Source: AWTP1-13 sp963832445 (lineage in GTDB: Bacteria > Pseudomonadota > Alphaproteobacteria > Rhizobiales > Hyphomicrobiaceae). Taken from it: 64,000 nt of DNA. A program made the position numbers and the translations under genes. Each line of letters starts with the position of its first letter. Within the stretch, counting starts at the first letter, position 1. Positions 1 through 9,560 of the stretch are shown here, piece after piece. The notes beneath the pieces were generated by a model that made no database searches, was not told the DNA's origin, and saw nothing but the letters and a program-made list of their open reading frames with translations. The stretch lies in assembly GCA_963832445.1 (NCBI GenBank), contig CAWHUM010000013.1:124001-188000 (forward strand). Direction: 5' to 3'.

Positions 1-4
1 CGCC

Positions 5-2348
5 ATGGCCGCGGGCGACGCGCCGAAGACCTCGGTGTCGGCGCGGGCGCTTGGGCTGTCCGCCGCCTCCTACATGGCCGATCTCAATCCCGAGCAGGCC
101 GCAGCCGTAGCGGCGCTCGACGGCCCCGTGCTGGTGCTTGCCGGCGCCGGGACGGGCAAGACGCGGGTTCTCACCACCCGCATCGCGCACATCCTGTGCT
201 CGGGCCGGGCGCGGGGCTCGCAGATCCTGGCCGTCACTTTCACCAACAAGGCCGCGCGCGAGATGAAGGAGCGCATCGGCCAGTTGGTCGGCGGCGCCGT
301 GGAGGGCATGCCGTGGCTCGGCACCTTCCACGCCATCGGCGTCAAGATCCTGCGCCGGCACGCTGAGCTGGTGGGCCTCAAGTCCGGCTTCACCATCCTC
401 GATGCCGACGACCAGGTGCGCCTCGTCAAGCAGGTGATCGAAAGCGAAGGCCTCGACAAGGACCGCTGGCCGGGCCGCCAGCTGGCAGCCTTGATCGACG
501 GCTGGAAGAACCGGGGGCTGACGCCCGATAAGGTGCCGCGCGGGGAGGCCTTCGCCTTTGCCGAGGGCAAGGGCGCAGCCCTCTACGCCGCCTACCAGAA
601 GCGCCTCAAGGAGCTCAACGCGGCGGACTTTGGCGACCTGCTGCTGGAGGTGCTGCGGCTGTTCCGCGACAACCCGGAGGTGCTCGCGGACTACCAGACC
701 CGGTTCCGCTACATGCTGGTCGACGAATACCAGGACACCAACGTCGCCCAGTACCTGTGGCTGCGCCTGCTGGCCGGCGGTTCGGCCAGGCCCAACATCT
801 GCTGCGTCGGCGACGACGACCAGTCGATCTACGGCTGGCGCGGCGCCGAGGTCGACAACATCCTGCGCTTCGAGGCGGACTTCCCGGGTGCCACCGTGAT
901 CCGGCTGGAGCGCAACTACCGCTCGACCGGACACATCCTAGCGGCGGCCTCGGGCCTCATCGCGCACAACAAGGGCCGCCTCGGCAAGACGCTGTTCACC
1001 GATGGTGCCATGGGCGAGCCAGTGTCGGTTGCGGGCGTGTGGGACGACGAGGAGGAGGCGCGCACCATCGGCGAGGACATCGAGGCCCTGCGCAAGGCCG
1101 GCACGCGCCTCGACGAGATGGCGATCCTGGTCAGAGCTTCCTTCCAGATGCGCGCCTTCGAAGACCGCTTCGTCACGCTGGGGCTGCCCTACCGCGTCAT
1201 CGGCGGCCCGCGCTTCTACGAGCGCCAGGAGATCAAGGACGCCATCGCCTACCTGGAGGTGACGCTCAATCCCGCCAACGACCTCAAGTTCGAGCGCATC
1301 GTCAATGTGCCCAAGCGCGGGCTTGGCGATACGGCCGTGCGGCGCGTCACCGAGCTGGCGCGGGCGCGCGGCGGCATCCCGCTCTACCAGGCGGCGCGCG
1401 AGATCGTGGAGACCGAGGAGCTTGCCGGCAAGGCGCGCAAGTCGCTCACCGAGCTTCTCGCCGCCTTCGAGCGCTGGCGCGCACAGATCGACGGCATGAA
1501 GCATACGGAGCTGGCCGAGCTGATCCTCGACGAGTTCGGGCTACACGCAGATGTGGCAGCAGGACAAGAGCCCGCAGGCCCAGGCGCGGCTGGAGAACCT
1601 CAAGGAGCTGATCCGCTTCATGCACGAGTTCGAGTCGCTGCAAGGCTTCCTGGAGCACGTCTCGCTGGTGATGGACGCCGACACGGCCGACGGCGAGGAG
1701 CGCGTGTCGCTGATGACGCTGCACGCCGCCAAGGGCCTGGAGTTCGACGTGGTGTTCCTCCCCGGTTGGGAGGAGGGCCTGTTCCCCCACCAGCGCAGCC
1801 TCGACGAGAGCGGGCAGGCGGGCCTGGAGGAGGAGCGGCGGCTCGCCTACGTCGGCCTCACGCGTGCCAAGGGGAGGGCCAAGGTGAGCTTTGCCCAGAA
1901 CCGGCGCAACCGCGGCTTGTGGCAGGCGGCGGCGCCGTCGCGCTTCGTCGACGAGCTGCCCGAGACGCATGTGGGGGTGGTGGAGGCGAAGAGCCAGTAC
2001 GGCGGAGGCGGCGTCGGCCGCTTCAATCCCTATGGCCGCAGCCGCTTCGACGAGCCGGCGGCGGGCTTTGCCAGCGGCTACACGACGCCCGGCTGGCAGC
2101 GTGCGAAGGAGCAGTGGAGCCGCGAGGACCGCCCAAGGTCGCGCGGGCCGATGACGCTCGATGGCGAGTTGGTGGCGGCATCGTCCAGCCATGGAGCAGG
2201 CTACGCGCTGGGCGAACGCGTGTTCCACCAGAAGTTCGGGTACGGACTGGTGGCCGAGGTGGACGGCAACAAGCTCACCATCGATTTCGACAAGGCGGGC
2301 CGCAAGCGCGTAGTTGACAGTTTCGTTGCGCGCGCGGCCCAGGCGTGA
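5..2348 (+). CDS. uvrD: ATP-dependent DNA helicase UvrD/PcrA (frameshifted; 5' end may lie before the window)
   Basis: Superfamily 1A 3'-5' DNA helicase of nucleotide excision and mismatch repair. Walker A GAGTGKT lies at about residues 47-53, followed by the TFTNKAAREMK motif, the DEYQDT Walker B near residue 240 and the DDDQSIYGWRG motif. After a frame change come TLHAAKGLEF and RRLAYVGLTRAK. The C-terminal tail resembles the PcrA/UvrD Tudor-like end. An extra T near 1535 (GAG-T-TCG) moves the reading from frame 2 to frame 3; removing it restores a continuous protein through TQMWQQDKSP. In related species the protein has a longer N-terminus, so the ATG at 5 may be internal; an alternative ATG is at 74. 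A frameshift in a housekeeping helicase is most likely a sequence error. Confidence 0.93.
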
Positions 2349-2417
2349 CGGCTTTTTGCTGCCGAGCCGCCACATTGTCGTCCCGATCTCGACGGAACAC
2401 GCCCACGAAAGCGCAAG

Positions 2418-2441
2418 GTGTTTTGCGACATTGCGCAACAC
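2418..2441. promoter_or_regulatory. Imperfect palindrome and possible promoter upstream of the DUF3754 gene
   Basis: A 24-bp imperfect palindrome starts GTGTTTTGCG and ends TGCGCAACAC. It sits between uvrD and the next gene and is followed at 2444-2449 by TTGACA, a perfect sigma-70 -35 hexamer, with an AT-rich stretch (AATACAAAT) downstream. No clear -10 lies at the ideal spacing, so promoter function is only suggested. The palindrome could be an operator or a weak terminator hairpin. Confidence 0.25.
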
Positions 2442-2537
2442 GATTGACATGTGTGATTGAAATACAAATGCCGTCGCCGTTCATGCCTCCAGGCGCGGGG
2501 CGTTGCTCAGATATCGGCGCGGGGGAGGACTGCAGTC

Positions 2538-3952
2538 ATGGCCGTAGCAGCTGATGTGTCCACGACGATCAACGGCGCGGGCGAGGCCCCTGCGCAATCC
2601 GCCCCGCCCATGGTTGCCGATCCGCATGCGCAAGCAGCGGCGCAGACGGTACGTGAAAAGTTCCTGCCGGTAACGCGCCACGCCTTGCTCGACCGCCTGA
2701 CGCGGCCCGAGCTATGGCCCAACGGCGATGCCGCGCAGGCGCGCCGTTTCCTGCGCTACCTCGACTACTGGCGCCATCATGCCTACACGATGAAGCTGCT
2801 CGAGATCGAGCAGACCTACGAGCCGTTCAGTCCCGACATCAGACCTGTTGCACACGCGCACGTTCAGCCCGGCAGAGCGCGAGACGATGCGCAAGCGGCT
2901 GGTGGCGCAAATGATCGAGCTCTTGCAGCAGGGCAACTTCACGCGCGTCGATCCGCAGCAGTTCCACATCATTCTGACCAAGGAGTCCCACTACGGGTTG
3001 GACCTGCAGGTCGACATCAAGGCCTTCGAGGAGATCCTGATCTTCTACCGCGGGGCCACCACCATCACCGAGCGCCGGCGCGACATCAGGAAGGCCTACA
3101 TCGGCTGGAGAGAGGTGAAGGTGCCGGTGTTCCAGCGCCTGTTCATCCTCTTCAAGCTCAAGCCCTTCGAGCAGCGCGTGCAGGAGGTGATGAAGGAGCA
3201 GAAGATCGATCACACCGCCGCCGACCAACATCGTGAAGCGGCTGCGCAAGCTGCTGCCCGACACAGTGAGCAGCGACTACGTCTACATGAAGCTGTTCAA
3301 GAACATGCCGCGCAGCGACGTGGAGATGATCTTCCCCAACACCAAGGTGAAATTCCGCCTGTTCGACAAGATCAAGTTCGGCGTGACGGCCGGCAGCGGC
3401 TTCGGCGTCGGCGTGGTGGGAACAGCCAGCAAGATCGCCATCGCCAGCAATCCCTACACGCTGGTCGATGGCGCTGGCGGGCCTCGGCGGCGTGGCGGTG
3501 CGCCAGGCCACCGCCTTCATCAACCAGCGCAACCGCTACATGGTGGTGATGGCGCGCAACCTCTATTTCCACTCCATGGCCGACAACCGGGGCGTGGTGA
3601 CGCTGCTCGCCGACCGCGCGGCCGAGGAGGATTTCAAGGAGGAGATGCTGCTCTACTGCGTGCTCGCCAAGGAAGCAGGTCAACGTCGCGCGATCTCAAA
3701 AGCATCGATCGGGAGATCGAGCAGTATCTGTCCAAGACCTTCGACGTCGAGGTGAACTTCGACGTCGAGGACGCGCTGAACCGCCTGAAGGACGAGGGTC
3801 TCGTCAGCGAGCAGGCCGACGGCACCCTGCAAGTGCTGCCGCCGCACACAGCCGCCCAGCACATCGACAAGCTGTGGGACGGCTGCCTCGACCAGCTGCC
3901 GGACATGGTCGTCGAGGAAGGCCGCGAGAGCGACGCAATCGTCTCGCACTGA
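2538..3952 (+). CDS. DUF3754 (TMEM143-like) membrane-associated protein, broken by several frameshifts
   Basis: The ATG at 2538 has a strong Shine-Dalgarno (GGGGAGGA) in front. Pieces in successive frames join into one protein of about 470 residues: FSPAERETMRKRLV, then FEEILIFYRG, then EMIFPNTKVKFRLFDKIKFG, then a GFGVGVVGTASKIA segment and QRNRYMVVMARNLYFHSMAD. These are hallmarks of DUF3754, a family of unknown function related to mitochondrial TMEM143. Frame changes fall near 2841, 3222, 3466 and 3688 (possibly two at the last); each is explained by one extra base. The family assignment is from recognised motifs; the role is unknown. Four or more indels in 1.4 kb could mean decay, but neighbouring essential genes show the same type of error. 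Confidence 0.75.
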
Positions 3953-4015
3953 ACGGCCCGCCCGGCTACCGGGACGGGTTGCGTGGAGGCCCCGGCGCGC
4001 CCTATGACTGGCGCC

Positions 4016-5893
4016 ATGTTCCAGACCTACGAGGCGCCCGAGGGCGGCCAGGACGCAGGTGCGCGCGTGGCGCGGCTGCGCGAGGAAATGGCGCGGCTCA
4101 AGCTCGATGCCGTGCTGGTGCCGCACGCCGACGAATACATGAACGAGTACGTGCCCCCGTCGGCCCAGCGGCTGGCGTGGCTCACCGGCTTCACGGGCTC
4201 TGCCGGTCAGGCCGTGGTGACACGCAACGCCGCGGCGCTGTTCGTCGACGGCCGCTACATCCTGCAGGCTCCCAAGCAGGTGGACACCAAGACCTTCGAG
4301 GTGCTGCAGGTCCCCCCGGCCAAGTTTGCGGACTGGATCGGCAAGCATCTCAAACCCGGCGCCGTAGTCGGCTTCGACCCAAGGCTGCACGCTCCAACCC
4401 TGCTTGAAGAGCTGGAGAAGGAGCTGAGCGCCAAGCGCATCAAACTGAAGGCGCTGCCCCGCAATCCGATCGACCGCATCTGGGGCCGCCAGCGTCCCGC
4501 CGCACCCAAGGGTGCGGTCATCCCCCACCCCTTACGCTATGCGGGCAAGCCCGCCGAGGAAAAGATTGCCGAGCTGCAGGCCACCCTAAAGGCGGACGGC
4601 CAAGATGCGGCGGTGCTCACGTTCCCGGATTCGATCTGCTGGCTGTTCAACATCCGCGGCTCGGATGTCGCCCACAATCCCGTGGTGCTGGCGTTTGCGA
4701 TCGTGCCGGTGAGCGGCAAGCCCGATCTGTTCATTGACCCGGCCAAGCTCGGTCCGGAGGCCAAGGCGCACCTGGCCCCACTCGCCAAGATCAAGCCTAC
4801 GCCCGACGTCGGCAAGCCCGAGACGCTGGAGCAGCGCCTGAGCGCGCTCAAGGAGGCCGGCAGATGCGTGCGCCTGAGCCCCGGCGCCGCGGTGTGGTTC
4901 CATCGCAAGCTCGCCGGCGGCGAGAGCCGCGTGGTGCGGGCAACCGATCCCTGCATCCTGCCCAAGGCGCGCAAGAACACGACCGAGATCAAGGGCGCGC
5001 GGGCGGCCCACAAGCGCGACGGCGCCGCGGTTGCGCGCTTCCTCGCCTGGCTCGACCGCGAGGCCGAGAAGGGCGGCATCGACGAGATCGCCGCGGCCCA
5101 ACAGCTCGAGACCATGCGCAGCGAGACGCAAGCACTCAAGGAGATCAGCTTCGACACCATCTCCGGCGCCGGCCCCAACGGCGCCATCGTGCACTACCGC
5201 GTCACCACCGCCACCAATCGCAAGCTCAGGGCGGGCGAGCTGTATCTGGTCGACTCGGGCGCCCAGTATCTCGACGGCACCACCGACGTCACCCGCACCG
5301 TCGCCATCGGCACGCCGACGCGCGAGATGTGCGAGCGCTTCACCTTGGTGCTCAAGGGGCACATCGCCATCGCCACGGCGCGCTTCCCCAAGGGCACGCG
5401 CGGCATCGACCTCGACCCGTTCGCAAGGCGGCCGCTGTGGGAGGCGGGCCTCGACTTCGACCACGGCACCGGCCACGGGGTGGGCAGCTACCTCTCGGTG
5501 CACGAGGGGCCGCAGAGCATCTCCAAGGGCGGCATGATCGCGCTCGAGCCCGGCATGATCGTCTCCAACGAGCCCGGCTACTACAAAACCGGCGGCTACG
5601 GCATCCGCATCGAGAACCTGGTGCTGGTGACGGAGCTGGCCAAGGTTCCGCGCGGCGAGCGCGAGGTGATGAGCTTCGAGACGCTGACGCTTGTGCCCAT
5701 CGACCGGCGGCTGGTGGTGGCCGAGATGCTGTCACCGGCGGAGCACGACTGGCTCAACGCGTATCACGCGCGCGTGGCCGAGGTGATCGGCCCGGAGCTC
5801 GGCCCCGCGGACCGGCGCTGGCTGGAACAGGCGACGGCTGCAATCCCCTCTCCCCGCTTGCGGGGAGAGGGAGACCTCGCGGCGCCGGGATGA
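4016..5893 (+). CDS. pepP: Xaa-Pro aminopeptidase, M24B family
   Basis: Intact 625-residue metallopeptidase that removes N-terminal residues before proline. It has an N-terminal creatinase-like part (LTGFTGSAGQAVV, DGRYILQA), a second non-catalytic domain, and a C-terminal pita-bread domain. The dimetal ligands are visible: the two Asp of DSGAQYLDGTTDVTRT, the His in HGTGHGVGSY, the Glu in EPGYYKTGGYG and the Glu in IRIENL. The ATG at 4016 is chosen because family members start MFQT-like; an in-frame ATG (4004) and GTG (3983) lie upstream. The last dozen residues (PSPRLRGEGDLAAPG) are encoded by a GC-rich palindromic repeat, so the native C-terminus has probably been replaced by the repeat. 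Confidence 0.92.
   Translation: MFQTYEAPEGGQDAGARVARLREEMARLKLDAVLVPHADEYMNEYVPPSAQRLAWLTGFTGSAGQAVVTRNAAALFVDGRYILQAPKQVDTKTFEVLQVPPAKFADWIGKHLKPGAVVGFDPRLHAPTLLEELEKELSAKRIKLKALPRNPIDRIWGRQRPAAPKGAVIPHPLRYAGKPAEEKIAELQATLKADGQDAAVLTFPDSICWLFNIRGSDVAHNPVVLAFAIVPVSGKPDLFIDPAKLGPEAKAHLAPLAKIKPTPDVGKPETLEQRLSALKEAGRCVRLSPGAAVWFHRKLAGGESRVVRATDPCILPKARKNTTEIKGARAAHKRDGAAVARFLAWLDREAEKGGIDEIAAAQQLETMRSETQALKEISFDTISGAGPNGAIVHYRVTTATNRKLRAGELYLVDSGAQYLDGTTDVTRTVAIGTPTREMCERFTLVLKGHIAIATARFPKGTRGIDLDPFARRPLWEAGLDFDHGTGHGVGSYLSVHEGPQSISKGGMIALEPGMIVSNEPGYYKTGGYGIRIENLVLVTELAKVPRGEREVMSFETLTLVPIDRRLVVAEMLSPAEHDWLNAYHARVAEVIGPELGPADRRWLEQATAAIPSPRLRGEGDLAAPG
5847..5870. repeat. GC-rich palindromic repeat, copy 1, inside the aminopeptidase 3' end
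   Basis: CCTCTCCCCG and CGGGGAGAGG form a perfect 10-bp stem with a CTTG loop. It belongs to the same family as the copies at 11531, 12228 and 16247. Here it is read through as PSPRLRGEG at the C-terminus of the aminopeptidase, with the TGA about 20 bases further on. Confidence 0.75.
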
Positions 5894-5922
5894 CGGTGTG
5901 GGGTGGGGTCCGGCGCTTCGCG

Positions 5923-7413
5923 CTAAACCCCCAAATTCACCGTCACGTTCTTGCGCTGGGTGAAGCTGTCGAGCATGCCCTCGAGCGAGAACTCGCGGCC
6001 GATACCCGACTGCTTGGTGCCGCCGTAGGAGTGCCCTGGCGACTGGCCGAGGCCCTGGTTCACCTGCACCCAGCCCGCCTCGATGGAATGTGCGGCACGT
6101 AAAGCGCGGCCGATGTCGCGTGTCCACACGTAGGCCGCCAGGCCGTAGTGGCTGTCGTTGGCCATGCGGATGGCCTCGGCCTCTTCCGTCCAGCGGATCG
6201 CCACCAGCACGGGGCCGAAGATCTCCTCGCGCGCCAGCCGCCAGTCGTTGGCGGGGTGCGCGAACACGGTGGGAATGGCGAAATAGCCCTGCGCCAGCGG
6301 CCCGCTCTTGGGCGGCAGGCCGCCGAACAGCATCTTGGCGCCCGGCTGCTTCATGCCGTCCTCGACGTAGCCGCACACCTTCTTGAACTGCTTCTCGTTG
6401 ATGATGGCGCCAATGTCGCTCGTCTCGTCCAGCGGGTCGCCGATCTTCAGCTTGGAGGTCTTATCCGCCAGCTTGCCGAGGAAAGCATCGAAGATGTCGG
6501 CATGCAGGAACAGCCGCGAGCCTGCCGTGCACGACTGGCTCTGCCGGGTGAAGCGCATGGCGGCGATGATGCCGTCCACCACCCAGTCCTCGTTGACGTC
6601 GGGATAGACGATGGAGGGGCTTTTTCCCCCCAGCTCCAGCGACACCGGCACGATGCGGTCGGCGGCGGCGCGCATGACGAGCTTGCCGACCTCGGTGGAG
6701 CCGGTGAAGGAGAGCTTGCGCACGCCCGGGTGGTTGGCCAGCGCCGCGCCCGCCTCCTCGCCGTAGCCGGTGACGACGTTGAGCACGCCCTTGGGCAGGA
6801 ACTCCTGCGCGATGGCCGCGACCCACAGTACGCCAAGCGGGGCGTCCTCGGCCGCCTTGAGCACCAGCGTGTTGCCGGCGCAGAGCGCGGGGGCGATCTT
6901 CAGCACGCCCAGCAGCACCGGTGCGTTCCACGGGATGATGGCACCCACCACCCCGATCGGCTCGCGCCGGGTGTAGCTCAGCACGTGCTCGCCGAAGGGG
7001 ATGGTCTCGCCCTTCAGCTCGCTGGCGAGCCCGCCGAAGTAGCGCATGATATCGGCTGCGTTCTTCGCCTCGGGCCGCGCCTGGGTGCGGATAGCGTTGC
7101 CGGTCTCCTCGGCGATGATGCGGGCGAGCTCCTCGAAGCGCGCCTCGATGGCATCGGCGATGCGTTGCAGCGCGCGGCCGCGCTCGCGCGGGGGCACTTT
7201 GCTCCAGCCCGGGAACGCGGTGGCGGCGGCTTTCACGGCGCGGTCCACGTCCTCGGCGGCCCCACGCGGCACATTGCCGATGGTTTTTCGCGTGCCCGGG
7301 GCCTCGATGGCGATCTCCTGGCCAGAGACGCTATCCACCCAGGCGCCGTCGATCAGCATCTGCATGCGCTTGCCGGCCGCGGCCGCCTGCGGCCTGCTTG
7401 CTGCCACTGCCAT
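5923..7413 (-). CDS. NAD(P)-dependent aldehyde dehydrogenase
   Basis: Intact 496-residue ALDH-superfamily enzyme oxidising an aldehyde to an acid. Seen are the cofactor-binding PWNAPVLLGVLKIAPAL segment, the FTGSTEVG glycine motif, the ELGGKSP general-base Glu (about residue 265), the catalytic Cys in SQSCTAGSR (about 298) and the EEIFGPVL motif. The ATG at 7413 follows a strong Shine-Dalgarno (GGAGGAAC); the frame runs further upstream but without a comparable site. It is divergent from the 6-hydroxynicotinate-reductase-like gene, with a 149-bp palindrome between them. Substrate specificity cannot be read. From context I infer it could oxidise the aldehyde released by the enamidase at 18412 (2-formylglutarate or glutarate semialdehyde in the known pathways). 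Confidence 0.9.
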   Translation of the reverse strand: MAVAASRPQAAAAGKRMQMLIDGAWVDSVSGQEIAIEAPGTRKTIGNVPRGAAEDVDRAVKAAATAFPGWSKVPPRERGRALQRIADAIEARFEELARIIAEETGNAIRTQARPEAKNAADIMRYFGGLASELKGETIPFGEHVLSYTRREPIGVVGAIIPWNAPVLLGVLKIAPALCAGNTLVLKAAEDAPLGVLWVAAIAQEFLPKGVLNVVTGYGEEAGAALANHPGVRKLSFTGSTEVGKLVMRAAADRIVPVSLELGGKSPSIVYPDVNEDWVVDGIIAAMRFTRQSQSCTAGSRLFLHADIFDAFLGKLADKTSKLKIGDPLDETSDIGAIINEKQFKKVCGYVEDGMKQPGAKMLFGGLPPKSGPLAQGYFAIPTVFAHPANDWRLAREEIFGPVLVAIRWTEEAEAIRMANDSHYGLAAYVWTRDIGRALRAAHSIEAGWVQVNQGLGQSPGHSYGGTKQSGIGREFSLEGMLDSFTQRKNVTVNLGV

Positions 7414-7504
7414 GTCCGTTCCTCCGCTGTAGGCATCTGCCTCTTTGCGCGGCAGCCTATCGCACGCTTTCCGCGCGAGCCAGGGGCGCCACGGCATGGG
7501 GGAT

Positions 7505-7653
7505 GGTCGCTGCGCGAGCGGGGCCAGCCCCGCACCCCGCTGGCGGGACACCCGCCAGACCGCCCGTTGTTCTTTACCTCATAAAGCGGGTGGGTTCGGG
7601 AGGGTGTCCCTCCCGAGCGGGTTGAAGGGCGGCAGCCCTCTCGCGCAGCGACC
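7505..7653. repeat. 149-bp symmetric palindromic element (MITE-like or structured repeat)
   Basis: Outer arms GGTCGCTGCGCGAG (7505-7518) and CTCGCGCAGCGACC (7640-7653) are perfect 14-bp inverted repeats. Inside lie perfect hairpins at 7518-7533 (GCGGGGC), 7540-7558 (CTGGCGGG), 7597-7615 (CGGGAGGG) and 7626-7639 (AGGGC). The apex hairpin CTTTA/TAAAG at 7572-7586 is centred at 7579, the exact centre of the outer arms. GGGACACCC (7545-7553) also matches GGGTGTCCC (7602-7610), so the two halves can pair across the axis as well as fold locally. It occupies the shared regulatory region of two divergent genes. No coding sense or target duplication was seen. Confidence 0.8.
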
Positions 7654-7691
7654 GCTCTTCCCCGTAGACAGCAAATCGGCCAAACTTGGCC

Positions 7692-9217
7692 ATGGCCAAC
7701 GACGCCTACACCCGTGCCGAGCTGGAGCGCGCCCGCAAGTTCGGCGCGCCCGAGGGCGACGAGGGCATCGTGCGGTGCGATGCCTGCCCGGTGCTGTGCC
7801 GCATCCGCCCGGGCCGCGCAGGCGCCTGCGACCGCTACGCAAACGCCGGCGGCACCCTGGTGCGCACCGATGCGATCGTGTTCATGCAGCGCGCGGCCGA
7901 GTACGGCACGCCGCTGGTGCCTTTCGCGGAGCAGGCGGAGGATTGGGACGGACGCATCCTCTCGCCAGGACTTCAGCTGGGCGCACGTTCGTTACCGGCA
8001 TCGGCGCCGGCACCACCTATCCCGACTACAAGCCGGCCCCGTTCATCGTCTCGAGCCAGCACGCCGGCGTCGACACCGTCACCGTGGTGACCGAAGGCAT
8101 CTTCAGCTACTGCGGCGTCAAGGTGAAGATCGACACCGACCGGCACTTGGGCCCCGAGCAGGCGGCGGTGCGCGCGGCGGGCGAGCCGGTGGGCCACGTG
8201 ACGACGGCCGAGTACGGCTCGCAGATGCTCTCGCTGGGCGGCGTGCGGCATCTGACCGGCGGCAGCAAGAAGGAAGGCACCGTCACCTGCGAGACGCTGC
8301 TGAAGCTGTGCGCCGGCGAGGCCGTGGAGCTCAGCATCGACGGCGGCCACACCGTGGTGGTGCAGGCCGGCAAGGCGCCCGTCGTCGACGGCCGCGAGGA
8401 GGAGCGCATGCGGGTCGGCTGCGGCTCCGCCACGGTCGGCATCTTCGCCCAGCAGTGGCAAGGGCACGTCGACGAGGTGATCGTGGTGGATGACCACATC
8501 ACCGGCGTGCTGACCGAGCACCAGGCCGGCCGCTGCCTGGACATGGCCCCCGCGGGCATCCGCGTGCGCGGCCGCAAGTCGACGCCAGGCCGCTACTTCC
8601 AGGTGGCCAATCCGGGGCTCGGCTGGGGCGGCACCGACATCACCGATCCGCTGGCGTTGATCCAGAAGATCGACCCCAAGGTGGCGTGGCCGGGGCTCAG
8701 GCTGCTCTTCACCTCCACCACCGGCGAGGACGCGCTCTACTGCGTGCTTGACGAGAGCCTGCAGCCGGTGCCGGCCGAGATGCCGGCGCCAGTGCGCGCC
8801 GTGGTGGAGCGCATCGGCGAGAACTGCGAGCCCTCGCTGTGCACGGTGATGTTCATGGCCGGCGCCGGCGGCTCGCTGCGTGCGGGCGTCACGGCGAACC
8901 CGGTGCTGCTCACCCGCTCCGTGCAGGCGGGCCAGACGCGCGTGACGCTGGGCGGCGCGCCGGCCTACCTGTGGCCCGGCGGCGGCATCACCGTGATGGT
9001 GGACGTGACGCGGCTGCCCAAGAACGCCTTCGGCTATGTGCCGACGCCGGCCATCGTCGCGCCGATCGAGTTCACCCTGCCGCGCGAGCTTTACCTCGCC
9101 ACCGGCGGCCACGCCGAGGAGATCGTGCCGGTGGAGGACGTGGTGAAAGCCTACCGCGCCCAGGCCCGCGTCGAGCCGTGGCAGAGCGCCAATCCCTGGC
9201 CGCTGGACAAATCGTAG
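7692..9217 (+). CDS. 6-hydroxynicotinate reductase-like iron-sulfur protein (frameshifted)
   Basis: About 508 residues once corrected. The N-terminus carries Cys29, Cys32, Cys36 and Cys46 (CDACPVLC, then GACDRY), a likely [4Fe-4S] site. Downstream blocks GIGAGTTYPDYKPAPFIV, GIFSYCGVKVKIDTDRH, YGSQMLSLGGVRHLTGGS, MRVGCGSATVGIFA and DDHITGVLTEHQAG match the protein annotated as 6-hydroxynicotinate reductase in Rhizobiales and relatives; I recognise this from memory. The clostridial enzyme of that name reduces 6-hydroxynicotinate to 1,4,5,6-tetrahydro-6-oxonicotinate with ferredoxin. The frame changes near 7967-7981; two extra G bases (around DFSW) or one lost base would explain it. An enamidase, the next pathway enzyme, lies 9 kb away, which supports the call. 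The start is the ATG at 7692. Confidence 0.65.
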
Positions 9218-9241
9218 CACCCGGGGCAACCTCATAGAGCG

Positions 9242-9493
9242 ATGGCTGACGAACCTCAGAACCTCATGCTCGAGCATCTCCGCGCGATCCGCGGGGACGT
9301 CGGCCTGCTGCGAGAGGGGATGCAGGAGCTGACGAGCCGTGTCGGCCGTCTCGAGGGCACTCTCGCCCGGCTGGAGTCGAGCCTGGCCGACGTACACGTG
9401 CAGCTCGCTGATCACTCAGTTCGTTTCGACCGCGTCAATGCGAGGCTCGAGCGCATCGAGCGGCGGCTGGAATTGGTCGAGACGCCAAGCTGA
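9242..9493 (+). CDS. Small coiled-coil protein, function unknown
   Basis: 83 residues, 24 bp after the reductase-like gene and probably in the same transcript. From residue about 8 to the end it shows heptad-like spacing of Leu, Val and Ile with many Arg and Glu (LTSRVGRLEGTLARLES, then ARLERIERRLELVE), so it should form a helical coiled coil. No membrane segment, signal peptide or catalytic motif is visible. Similar small proteins occur widely in Rhizobiales without known function. No strong Shine-Dalgarno precedes the ATG. Confidence 0.6.
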   Translation: MADEPQNLMLEHLRAIRGDVGLLREGMQELTSRVGRLEGTLARLESSLADVHVQLADHSVRFDRVNARLERIERRLELVETPS

Positions 9494-9560
9494 TTACCCT
9501 CCGGACCGATCAGGCTTTGCCTGGCATCGGTAGTCCGAGGCAAGTCGAGCCCGCGCTTTA

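Noticed and set aside
1530..1545. Programmed frameshifting in uvrD and the other broken genes
   Set aside because: No slippery heptamers or downstream structures at the joins, and the same pattern hits many unrelated genes.
1446..2450. Minus-strand ORF opposite uvrD
   Set aside because: Leu/Arg/Ala-rich shadow of the helicase gene, no family sequence or start signal.
2538..3952. True pseudogene status of the DUF3754 gene
   Set aside because: Possible, but the protein blocks remain well conserved between the indels and essential neighbours show the same indels, so error is more likely.
6148..7584. Long plus-strand ORF (478 codons) opposite the aldehyde dehydrogenase
   Set aside because: It mirrors the real gene on the minus strand, is His/Arg/Gly-rich without motifs, and arises from GC-rich codon bias.
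7505..7653. tRNA or other cloverleaf RNA gene in the palindromic element
   Set aside because: No T-loop, anticodon or CCA-like features; too long and too symmetric for a tRNA.
7973..9415. Minus-strand ORF of 480 codons opposite the Fe-S reductase-like gene
   Set aside because: His- and Arg-rich antisense shadow; the plus strand carries conserved protein blocks.
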